From the NCBI RefSeq assembly GCF_018614095.1, contig NZ_JAGGOY010000118.1:1-45565 (forward strand): DNA of 45,565 nt, given 5' to 3'. The notes under the pieces are model-generated. The model had not been told where the DNA came from, did not search any database, and was given only the letters and a program-made list of their open reading frames with translations. The stretch comes from Streptomyces sp. ISL-87. GTDB lineage: Bacteria; Actinomycetota; Actinomycetes; Streptomycetales; Streptomycetaceae. This document shows, one piece after another, positions 38,359 to 44,906 of this stretch. The translations under genes and the position numbers were made by a program. The stretch's first letter is position 1; every line of letters starts with the position of its first letter.

Positions 38359-38414
38359 AGGATGCCAAGTCTGAGTAGGCATGTCAACACATACTTGGCC
38401 AACTACAGGTTGCC
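38359..38414 (-). promoter_or_regulatory. TTGACA promoter with twin operators (second copy)
   Basis: TTGACA (38382-38387) with CATCCT 17 nt on. Inverted repeats related to GCCAA-N7-TTGGC lie at 38364-38380 and 38398-38414, each with one mismatch, again exactly 17 bp apart. Geometry is the same as in 34935-34990. Confidence 0.8.
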
Positions 38415-38424
38415 AACCATGGGT

Positions 38425-38453
38425 GCCGCCTGCCCGGCTGGAGGGCAGGCGGC
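38425..38453 (-). terminator. Terminator-like hairpin
   Basis: An 11-bp perfect stem (GCCGCCTGCCC/GGGCAGGCGGC, 7-nt loop) lies 8 nt after the stop at 38462 and just ahead of the twin-operator promoter. It closes the long operon that starts near 44.8 kb. Confidence 0.65.
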
Positions 38454-38461
38454 GCAGGGGT

Positions 38462-39256
38462 CTACGCGTCGGTGGGGTCGGCGTGCATGTGGTCGTACGC
38501 CCAGCAGGCCCTCTTCCACAGGTCGCTCGCGTAGGCCTCCGGCTCCTGGGCGCACAGGCGGGCGTAGAGGTCAGGAAAGTTGCGGCCGGTGCCGTCGCCG
38601 GCGGGGTCGTTGTCCATGGCGTCGGCCAGCGCGTACGGGTCCCTCGGGACCTGCGGGTCGAGGTGGTCGAGGTCGGGGCGGAAGGTGCCGACGGTGATGA
38701 CGGTGCCCTCCACGTGCGAGGTGTGGTGCAGCTGCCTGCGCAGGCCCGCGGCGATCTCCTCGGCGCGGCTCTCGTGTTCGTACGGGCCGATCCGTACCGG
38801 GTCCAGGCCGGGCCGGTGGAGGATGACGGCGTGGCCGACCGGCTCGGTGTAGCGGACGGGGCGGCCGAGCTGGTGGGCGTATGTGATCTCGGCGCGGGTG
38901 GAGTCGCCGTAATAGCCGCCGGTGTTGACGACCAGGACCTCGTCGCAGGCCCGGATCTTCCAGCGGTGTAGCGCGTCGAGCGCGGCCTTGAGCTCTTCGG
39001 CGGCCGCGGGCTCTTCCCACAGCGGATGGGCCTTCTTCATGTCGCATCCGGGGGCCAGGACGGCGTGGCCGGCGACCGTCTCGCGGAAGTTGGCCTCGAT
39101 GAGCTCGCTCCAGAAGCGGGGGGAGCCGCAGAGGGTAACGACCTTGGGCCGGTCGACGGAGTTGTCGGACGGGTTGAGCAGCTGCTCGGTCGTGGCGGGG
39201 GCGGCGGCCGCGATGAGGGCGGCGGCCTGGAGGTCGCGGTTGGGGTGCTCGGTCAT
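38462..39256 (-). CDS. Nucleoside deoxyribosyltransferase-like protein
   Basis: The protein has 264 residues. Near residue 40-150, VVTLCGSPRFW, VLAPGCDMKKAH, LDALHRWKIRACDEVLVVN, GGYYGDSTRAEITYAHQLGRPV show the Rossmann-like fold of nucleoside 2-deoxyribosyltransferases and DUF4406-type relatives. The C-terminal 110 residues form a second domain with no recognised motif. ATG at 39256 follows GAAGGA. It is the second protein of this kind in the window. Confidence 0.78.
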   Translation of the reverse strand: MTEHPNRDLQAAALIAAAAPATTEQLLNPSDNSVDRPKVVTLCGSPRFWSELIEANFRETVAGHAVLAPGCDMKKAHPLWEEPAAAEELKAALDALHRWKIRACDEVLVVNTGGYYGDSTRAEITYAHQLGRPVRYTEPVGHAVILHRPGLDPVRIGPYEHESRAEEIAAGLRRQLHHTSHVEGTVITVGTFRPDLDHLDPQVPRDPYALADAMDNDPAGDGTGRNFPDLYARLCAQEPEAYASDLWKRACWAYDHMHADPTDA

Positions 39257-39300
39257 CGACGGGTCCTTCGTTCTCTCGGGATGGGCGGGTGTCCCCGGTG

Positions 39301-39807
39301 TCAAGCGAGCTCGGCGCCGGGGGAAGTGCTGGGCGTCGCAGGTGCAAGGGCTCGGGACACCACGGTGCAGGGTTCGACGCTCTCGGTAAGCGCCTGGGCG
39401 TGACGCCAGGCCTTGGCCAGGTGCAGCACGGCCTGCTCGTACGTCCGGTAGTCGGTGGTCTCAGCGGCGTCGTTGGCCTCGGCGAGCGCCTGGATGAGGG
39501 CGACGGCCTCGGGGACCGTGAGGTCGTCGAGAATGGCGAGCTCGGCGCTGCGGCAGGGGTCGATGCAGAGCTGCCCGTACTCGTCCTTGATGCGGTCGTG
39601 GTCCCGTTGGATCCCCTGCCAGCGCCCGGCACTGGGCCTGGAATCCGGGGCCGGGCGGCTGGGTCGGGGGCGGAGGATGTCGGTGAGCGTCGCAATGAAG
39701 TGGGGCGCTTTGTAGGTGAAGACGATGCAGGCGACAACGCTTCCGCCCCAGCGCAGGTACAGCAGCAGCGAGTGCATCCACTGCTGGCCTGCGTCCACCA
39801 TCGTCAT
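39301..39807 (-). CDS. Hypothetical protein with one membrane helix
   Basis: The protein has 168 residues. A membrane helix (about residues 12-35, HSLLLYLRWGGSVVACIVF) is followed by a cytoplasmic helical region with LCIDPCRSAELAIL. No family known. ATG at 39807 overlaps the upstream stop (ATGA). Confidence 0.7.
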   Translation of the reverse strand: MTMVDAGQQWMHSLLLYLRWGGSVVACIVFTYKAPHFIATLTDILRPRPSRPAPDSRPSAGRWQGIQRDHDRIKDEYGQLCIDPCRSAELAILDDLTVPEAVALIQALAEANDAAETTDYRTYEQAVLHLAKAWRHAQALTESVEPCTVVSRALAPATPSTSPGAELA

Positions 39808-39998
39808 CGGCCCGTGGCGCGCAGCTCGTGCGCGTGGCACAGGACCGGGGCGATGAAGATGCTGATCTTGTTCACCGTCCACCGGCCCCCGGTGAGCTCG
39901 CCGGGCGGTACCTCGTCGACGATCCTGCCCTTCTTGCCCTTGGCCCGGGGGTCGTCCTCACAGGCGAGGATCTCTACCTCGTCGCCGGCCTTGAACAT
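39804..39998 (-). CDS. Small KOW/SH3-like protein
   Basis: The protein has 64 residues. FKAGDEVEILACEDDPRAKG then KKGRIVDEV and a closing strand fit a KOW/SH3-like small barrel, a fold often contacting RNA or ribosomes. ATG at 39998 follows GAGGAG. It is coupled by ATGA to the next gene. Confidence 0.68.
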   Translation of the reverse strand: MFKAGDEVEILACEDDPRAKGKKGRIVDEVPPGELTGGRWTVNKISIFIAPVLCHAHELRATGR

Positions 39999-40067
39999 CT
40001 GCTTCTCCTCGCGTGGTTGGCGTAGGGGTGGTGTGTCCGAACGTGGGGCGGCGGTCGGCGCCGCGGA

Positions 40068-40101
40068 CCGGGGCGGCCGGCCTGCGTGGTGGCCGCCCCG
40101 G
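40068..40101 (-). terminator. Terminator-like hairpin after dnaN
   Basis: CCGGGGCGGCC pairs with GGCCGCCCCGG (11 bp, 12-nt loop), 8 nt after the stop at 40110. Confidence 0.6.
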
Positions 40102-40109
40102 GGTGCTGG

Positions 40110-41234
40110 TCAGCCGGACTGGCGGATCGGCATGATCAGGTAGCGCAGCGCGGTGGGGTCCGCATCGGCGGGGACGAGGAGCGCCGGCTTGACCGGGTTG
40201 ACGATCTGCAGGCGGATCCGGTCCGTCTTCAGCGCCGTGACGCCGTCGAGGAGGTAGCCGGGGTTGAAGGCGATGGTGACGGGGGCGCCGGTGAGCAGGT
40301 CGGTGGTGGCGGTGACCTGGTCGCGGGCGGAGGCGTCGTCGGTGGTGCCGGCGCTCAGCATCAGGGCGCCGTCGGTGAGGTGGAGCTTGACGGGGTGGCC
40401 GCGTTCGGCGACGAGGGCCACGCGCTTGACGGCGTCGGCGAGTTCGGCGGCGTCGAGGTCGGCGGTGGCGGTGAAGTCGGTGGGCCACAGGCCCTTGTGG
40501 TCGGGGAGCTGGCCGTCCATGGCGCGCAGGGTGAGCGTCCGCGTGCGGCCGGCCAGGCCGAGGACGCCGTGGGAGGCGGGGATGGTGAGGTGGACCTGGT
40601 CGTCGGTGGCGAGGATCTTGGCGGCTTCGGCGAGGGACTTGGCGGGGATGGTGGTCTGGGTGGTGGCGCCGGTGGCTGCGGCGGGGGTCCAGGGGATGGG
40701 TCGGAGGGCGAAGCGGTAGCGGTCGGTGGCGGCGAAGGTGATGGTGTCGTCGGTGATCTCGGCCTGGATGCCGGTCAGGATGGGGAGGGCGTCGTCGCGG
40801 CCGGCGGCGGTGGCGACCTGGTGGATCGTCTCGGCGAGGGCGGGCCCGGCCACGGTGCCGTTGGCCTCGGCGGGGCGGGGCAGGGTGGGGTACTCCTCCA
40901 GCGGGAGGGTGTGCAGGGTGTAGCGGGTGCGGCCCGAGGTCAGCAGCAGGCGGGCGCCGTCGAGTTCAAGGTCGACCGGGTGGGTGCCCTTGATCGTGCG
41001 GGTGATGTCGGCGAGGAGCCGGCCGGAGACCAGGACGGTGCCCGGGGTGGTGGTCTCGGCGTCCACGGTGGCCTGGGCGCTGGTCTCGTAGTCGAAGGCG
41101 GCGACGGTCAGGGTGCCGGTGGCGGCTTCCAGCCGGATCGCGGCGAGGGCGGGGACGGGGGGCTTGGCGGGCAGGGCACGGGCGGCGTCGGTGACGGCGG
41201 CCGCGAGCGGGGCGAGGTCTGTACGGAGCTTCAT
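40110..41234 (-). CDS. dnaN: DNA polymerase III beta subunit (sliding clamp)
   Basis: The protein has 374 residues, the normal size for a beta clamp (E. coli 366). It starts MKLRTDLAPLAAAVTDAAR and carries LPILTGIQAEI, TDRYRFALRPI, a third domain and the C-terminal ALRYLIMPIRQ that lines the peptide-binding pocket. It forms the ring that holds the polymerase on DNA. Streptomyces chromosomes carry dnaN beside dnaA and gyrase genes; here the neighbours are plasmid-type, so this is an extra, element-borne clamp. ATG at 41234 follows GGAAGGGAG. Confidence 0.92.
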   Translation of the reverse strand: MKLRTDLAPLAAAVTDAARALPAKPPVPALAAIRLEAATGTLTVAAFDYETSAQATVDAETTTPGTVLVSGRLLADITRTIKGTHPVDLELDGARLLLTSGRTRYTLHTLPLEEYPTLPRPAEANGTVAGPALAETIHQVATAAGRDDALPILTGIQAEITDDTITFAATDRYRFALRPIPWTPAAATGATTQTTIPAKSLAEAAKILATDDQVHLTIPASHGVLGLAGRTRTLTLRAMDGQLPDHKGLWPTDFTATADLDAAELADAVKRVALVAERGHPVKLHLTDGALMLSAGTTDDASARDQVTATTDLLTGAPVTIAFNPGYLLDGVTALKTDRIRLQIVNPVKPALLVPADADPTALRYLIMPIRQSG

Positions 41235-41311
41235 CGGTGCTCCCTTCCGAGCGTGCGGGCGGGTGGCCGGCCGGGGCCGGGGTGCACCCGGGTGTGCGGG
41301 AGTGGCCGGGG

Positions 41312-41353
41312 CCGTCCGTCCGGTAGCAGGAAGAGGCCGTGCCGGACGGACGG
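41312..41353 (-). terminator. Hairpin between whiB-like gene and dnaN
   Basis: CCGTCCGTCCGG pairs with its exact complement (12 bp, 18-nt loop), 17 nt beyond the stop at 41371. No T-tract. It could reduce read-through into dnaN. Confidence 0.5.
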
Positions 41354-41370
41354 GTGAGCGGGAGTGGCCG

Positions 41371-41646
41371 TCAACCGGTGGAGGCGGCGCGGCGCTCGGC
41401 GCGCAGTCGGCGGCGGTCGCTGAGGGTGGTGCCGGCCCAGATCGCGGATCCGGCGCGGGACGGGTGGTCCAGGGCCCACGCCAGGCACTGCGCGCGGGTG
41501 GACTCCGGGCAGCTGCTGAGGCAGGCCCGCTTGCCGTTCAGGCGCTGCTTCGGGGTACCGGTCCAGTCCTCGGGGTCGGCCTTCGGCGCCCGGCACGGTT
41601 CGTTGCCGGTCAGCTGCGGCCACGGGGCGGGTTCGGTGGTGGTCAC
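41371..41646 (-). CDS. WhiB-like (Wbl) protein
   Basis: The protein has 91 residues. NEPCRAP, ACLSSC and AQCLAWAL provide four cysteines, and GSAIWAGTTLSDRRRLRAER is the Wbl turn plus basic tail that binds DNA or the sigma factor. Wbl proteins hold a 4Fe-4S cluster, normally in a C..CxxC.....C pattern; here the spacings are CxxxC and then seven residues, which is unusual. The GTG at 41646 overlaps the upstream stop (GTGA). It is a likely regulator for this element. Confidence 0.82.
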   Translation of the reverse strand: MTTTEPAPWPQLTGNEPCRAPKADPEDWTGTPKQRLNGKRACLSSCPESTRAQCLAWALDHPSRAGSAIWAGTTLSDRRRLRAERRAASTG

Positions 41647-42113
41647 TCCCCCACCCCCGTGGTGCCGGCCGCCGGGACGGCGGCGGTGGGCAGCAGGTGC
41701 TCGAAGGGCTCCCAGGCCGTCAGGTCGTACAGGTTCAGCAGGTCGACGTCGACCACGGCGCCCTGCTCTTCGTCGCCGAGGTCCAGGTGGCTGGGCTTCA
41801 GGCCGTCGTTGGTGTAGGCGTCGGGGTCTTCGTCGAGGTCGAGGTCGGCCACCACGACGGTGTCGCCGGTGCGCTCCAGGACGTAGAGGCGCCGGATCGG
41901 GGCGTCGTCCTCGTCGGTGTCCGGGCGGCGGACCCAGGTCTGGCGGGTGGCGGCGATGGCCCAGGCCTCGCCGGCGTCGACCGCGTCGGTGACTGCGGTG
42001 CAGGCCTGCGGGTACGTGGTGCCGGCCTCAATGAGTTCGTTGACGCGGGCCACGATGTGGTCGCTGAGGGCCTGGGTGCCGATCAGCCAGGTCAGGGAGG
42101 CGAGGCCGGTCAT
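41643..42113 (-). CDS. Hypothetical acidic protein
   Basis: The protein has 156 residues. A helical N-terminus (LIGTQALSDHIVARVNELIEAG, split) is followed by strand VRRLYVLER-like segments and a very acidic middle (DLDLDEDPDAYTNDG). No family known. ATG at 42113 overlaps the stop upstream as ATGA. Confidence 0.7.
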   Translation of the reverse strand: MTGLASLTWLIGTQALSDHIVARVNELIEAGTTYPQACTAVTDAVDAGEAWAIAATRQTWVRRPDTDEDDAPIRRLYVLERTGDTVVVADLDLDEDPDAYTNDGLKPSHLDLGDEEQGAVVDVDLLNLYDLTAWEPFEHLLPTAAVPAAGTTGVGE

Positions 42114-42391
42114 GACGCCGCTCCCGTCGGGATGAGGGTGCGGGAGATCTTGGTGGCGGCGAGGAGGTGGTGGAGCGCGGAGCCGTGGTGGTGGGAGCCG
42201 AAGGTGGCGGGCATGCCGCAGTTCCAGCAGTCGGCCTCGTCGCCCGTCCAGGAGACGTCGCAGCGGCTGCAGACGAACGCGCGGTCGGCGAGGAGGGGGT
42301 TGGCCTTGGCCAGGGACTTCAGGAACCGGCCGGCGGCGCCCAGGCTACGGGTGGTGGAGGTGTTGTGCTGCTTGCGGCGGGTGGCGTGCAT
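42110..42391 (-). CDS. Zinc-ribbon protein
   Basis: The protein has 93 residues. CSRCDVSWTGDEADCWNCG gives CxxC...CxxC for zinc. A basic N-terminal tail (HATRRKQHNTSTTR) and a histidine-rich stretch (GSHHHGSALHH) flank it. ATG at 42391 has only a GAGAGAGA purine tract. It is coupled by overlap to the next gene. Confidence 0.68.
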   Translation of the reverse strand: MHATRRKQHNTSTTRSLGAAGRFLKSLAKANPLLADRAFVCSRCDVSWTGDEADCWNCGMPATFGSHHHGSALHHLLAATKISRTLIPTGAAS

Positions 42392-42479
42392 GATGGTGGT
42401 CTCTCTCTCGTATTTGGCGGGTGAGGGGCCCGGGGCGGCCGGCGGTTTCTCAGGCCTTGACGGCCGTCCCGGGGCGGAT

Positions 42480-42752
42480 CTAGCGCTCGATGTCGTGGTG
42501 CGTGGCCTGGTCCCAGCGCATGTCCCAGTCGGCACGCAGTCCGCGGGCGGACCAGTCGGTCGGCTTGGTGGCGGCGGGGACGTCCTGGCCGGCCAGCGTG
42601 TGCAGGAGTGCCATCTCCCAGGCGCGCTGTGCGGCCTGGCGGGCCTCGCGGCCGTTCTCGGCGAGGCCGGTGAAGACGTGGACACCGCGTTCGCCGGTGG
42701 CGCTGTGCTCTATCGGGACGTCGACCTCCCACATGAACTGGGTCATCGTCAT
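42480..42752 (-). CDS. Small hypothetical protein
   Basis: The protein has 90 residues: strand MWEVDVPIEHSATG, a helical EARQAAQRAWEMALLHTLAG and a C-terminal tryptophan-rich part (DWSARGLRADWDMRW). ATG at 42752 (a second ATG at 42746) overlaps the upstream stop as ATGA. No family known. Confidence 0.68.
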   Translation of the reverse strand: MTMTQFMWEVDVPIEHSATGERGVHVFTGLAENGREARQAAQRAWEMALLHTLAGQDVPAATKPTDWSARGLRADWDMRWDQATHHDIER

Positions 42753-43222
42753 CCCTCGGCGTCCGGGTCGTAGTCGGCGAGGACAGGCAGCACAGTGATC
42801 TGGATACTGGTCACGGACTGGTCGTCCGGGCCGGGACCGAAGAGCACGAGGTCCTCATCGGTGTAGCCGTCGATGTTCTCCGGCACCCACCCCGCGCGGG
42901 TTCCCTCCGGGAGGGGGCAGCGCTTCAGCCATGCTTCACCCTGGGCGCGGGCCGCCTCCTGGGTGGTGAAGGTGGCGTACGGGATGTTGCGGCGTGAGAC
43001 GCGGTACACCGCGAGCGCGGCCGACTTCTCGTCGGTGAGGCGGGTGATCCCGGGGAAGACCGCCTCGGCCGCGGCCAGACGGGCTTCGATCACCATGGTG
43101 GCGCCAAGGATCTGAAGCATCTCGGCGGTGAGCCGCAGCGTGCCGGCGGCGACGCGGCGCCGGATGTCGGCGAGCACGGTGGCGGGGTCGGGGTTGGGGT
43201 GGGGGACGGTGGTGGAGGTCAT
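42749..43222 (-). CDS. Hypothetical protein
   Basis: The protein has 157 residues. Helices LADIRRRVAAGTLRLTAEML and ARLAAAEAVFPGITRL precede a strand YRVSRRNIPYATFTTQEAARAQGEAWLKR (split) and a hydrophobic C-terminal strand. No family known. ATG at 43222 follows CGGAG. Confidence 0.7.
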   Translation of the reverse strand: MTSTTVPHPNPDPATVLADIRRRVAAGTLRLTAEMLQILGATMVIEARLAAAEAVFPGITRLTDEKSAALAVYRVSRRNIPYATFTTQEAARAQGEAWLKRCPLPEGTRAGWVPENIDGYTDEDLVLFGPGPDDQSVTSIQITVLPVLADYDPDAEG

Positions 43223-43310
43223 CGGTTCTCCGTCTCATGGCGGGCCGGGCTGTCCGGTCCTCGGCGGCGCCCGGGCCGGCCGTGACCGGGCCGGGCACCG
43301 CGGGGGGCTG

Positions 43311-43925
43311 TCAGCGGCCGGTCATGGCCGGCAGGTGCAGGGCCTCGTCCAGTACGGTCCAGAGGGTGGTGCTGGGCTCGAACGCGCGGGCGGCGATGGT
43401 GAGCTGGGCGGCGCGGGCGACCGTGTCGAAGGCGGTCTCGTTGATGAGGCTGCTGGGCCAGGCTCCGCGGAGCTCGTAGCGGGTCCAGGTCCGGCCGTAC
43501 CGGGTGTAGTCCATGCCGTTGACGCGGGTGACGACCAGGCCTCGCTGCTGATAGTCGCCCGGGCACTGGACGAGCAGGAGAAGACCGGCCTTCTCGGCGG
43601 CTTCGGCGAGGCGGGTGCGGACCGCGGGGTCGGCGACGAAGCCGGTGACGGCGGCGCGCTGCTCCCACAGGTTGCCGTTGTAGTCGGCGGCGTCGTGGCC
43701 GGGCTGGAAGGAGTCCGTGAGGAATCCGGCCCGGTTCGCGGCGGCCATCTGGCTGGTGAGCGGCTGCATCTCGTCGTCGGGGCCGTAGTTCGGCTTGACC
43801 CCGGGGTGGGTGCGGATGTCGCCTTCGAGCCAGCGTGCGGTCAGCTCGGCGAGGTCGGAGAAGGTGGTGGCGGCGCGCCAGCGGCGGCGGTCCGCGCGGT
43901 TGGTCCAGGGAAGTCGGATCGGCAT
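43311..43925 (-). CDS. DUF6919 family protein
   Basis: The protein has 204 residues. WRAATTFSDLAELTARWLEG, GVKPNYGPDDEM, ANRAGFLTDSFQPG, WEQRAAVTGFV and a later strand region follow the DUF6919 pattern seen on Streptomyces plasmids; function unknown. ATG at 43925 follows AGGAG. It is mid-operon. Confidence 0.78.
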   Translation of the reverse strand: MPIRLPWTNRADRRRWRAATTFSDLAELTARWLEGDIRTHPGVKPNYGPDDEMQPLTSQMAAANRAGFLTDSFQPGHDAADYNGNLWEQRAAVTGFVADPAVRTRLAEAAEKAGLLLLVQCPGDYQQRGLVVTRVNGMDYTRYGRTWTRYELRGAWPSSLINETAFDTVARAAQLTIAARAFEPSTTLWTVLDEALHLPAMTGR

Positions 43926-43944
43926 GAGGGTTCTCCTGTCGGTT

Positions 43945-44475
43945 TCAGAGCTGAGAGGCCAGGGACTCGGCGCCGTAGGCCTCGGTCTCGCGCTGGTCGA
44001 TCAGCAGCTCGTAGGCGCTGACGGTGTTGGGCTTCATGGGCTTCCGGCCCCAGACGTGGTTGAGGTAGTCGAGGTGGAGGCCGCGGGCGGTGCGGTCGCC
44101 GAGCTGGTGGGCGTGGACGAGCTCGTGCACGAAGGTCTCGGCGACGTCCCGCTCGCTGCGCATGTTGGGGATCTGGAGGACGATCAGCACGCCGTCACGG
44201 CCGATGGTCGTCTGGCCGAACGCGCTCCGGGAGTGGCGGTCCGAGCGGCTGACGGCGTTGACGTGCGTCGGGTTGATGCCCGGCAGGAGCTGCGCCTCCG
44301 CGGTGTTCACGAGGTGGTCCATCTGGCTGGTGTCGCCGTTGAGGATCACGTGGATGGCCGACGGCAGGGAGCCGAACTTCTCGCGAACCAGCTGCTCGGC
44401 GTCGGGGGCGATGCTCTTGGCGTACTTGCTGTAGCGGCCGCCTCCGAAGAGGAAGCGCTCGATGGTGATGCGCAT
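43945..44475 (-). CDS. Zinc metalloprotease-like protein
   Basis: The protein has 176 residues. FVHELVHAHQLG near residue 117 holds the HExxH zinc-binding motif, and a conserved-looking ETEAYGAE near the C-terminus could supply the third ligand, as in small peptidase domains. It has no signal peptide, so it would act inside the cell. ATG at 44475 follows GGAAGG. Upstream lies a hairpin with TGGCA and a CCGAACTC tail, a possible relative of the regulatory element. Confidence 0.75.
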   Translation of the reverse strand: MRITIERFLFGGGRYSKYAKSIAPDAEQLVREKFGSLPSAIHVILNGDTSQMDHLVNTAEAQLLPGINPTHVNAVSRSDRHSRSAFGQTTIGRDGVLIVLQIPNMRSERDVAETFVHELVHAHQLGDRTARGLHLDYLNHVWGRKPMKPNTVSAYELLIDQRETEAYGAESLASQL

Positions 44476-44520
44476 GGGGTGCCTTCCGGATCGAGTTCGG
44501 GTAGATCGGGGGGCCGGCGC

Positions 44521-44555
44521 AGAGGGATCGCATCGCGCTGGGGTGCCATCCCTCT
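44521..44555 (-). other. Hairpin with TGGCA and CCGAAC tail
   Basis: AGAGGGAT pairs with ATCCCTCT around a 19-nt loop that begins GGCACC on the minus strand. After it come CCGAACTCG and a ribosome site. It has the order of the promoterless GTGGCA elements but a larger loop, so it may be a diverged relative. Confidence 0.4.
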
Positions 44556-44566
44556 ACACCGGGCGT

Positions 44567-44776
44567 TCAGTCGGGGAGGACCGGGCCCTGCCAGTCGTTG
44601 TCCCAGGTGGGGTTGGACCGTTCGGCGTTCTGGGCCACGGCCGCCAGCTGCGCGTGAACGGCTGCCATCTGCACCCACACGGCGGCCTCGGCCAACTGGC
44701 CGGGCTGGCCGTTGAGCAGGTCGCGAGCCTCCTGGAGGGCGTCCTCGGCCTCGCGGAAGTGGCGCTTGCTGTCCAT
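44567..44776 (-). CDS. Small helical protein
   Basis: The protein has 69 residues, almost entirely helical (FREAEDALQEARDLL, LAEAAVWVQMAAVHAQLAAVAQ) with a short polar tail, consistent with a coiled-coil hairpin. Similar short helical proteins occur on Streptomyces plasmids; function unknown. ATG at 44776 follows AGGGGA. It is the first gene of the long operon read from copy 17. Confidence 0.72.
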   Translation of the reverse strand: MDSKRHFREAEDALQEARDLLNGQPGQLAEAAVWVQMAAVHAQLAAVAQNAERSNPTWDNDWQGPVLPD

Positions 44777-44834
44777 GGCTGTTCCCCTGTGGTCGTTGGG
44801 AGGCGGAGGAATGGGTAGCAGGGAGGATCCGGAG

Positions 44835-44884
44835 GTGGATCCGAACCCCCACCGACAAGAAAACTATACCCACAACTCATCACT
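44835..44884 (-). promoter_or_regulatory. Recurrent promoter with diverged leader (copy 17)
   Basis: AGTGATG-N9-TATAGT-TTTCTTGT matches the box of region 1 exactly in spacing. The leader lacks GTGGCA; it can form GGTGG/CCACC or GGATCC/GGATCC pairings. Like copy 10 it carries TTTCTTGTCGG after the -10, so these two form a subtype. Confidence 0.72.
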
Positions 44885-44906
44885 ACGTCTAGGGGAATCG
44901 CCTCTT

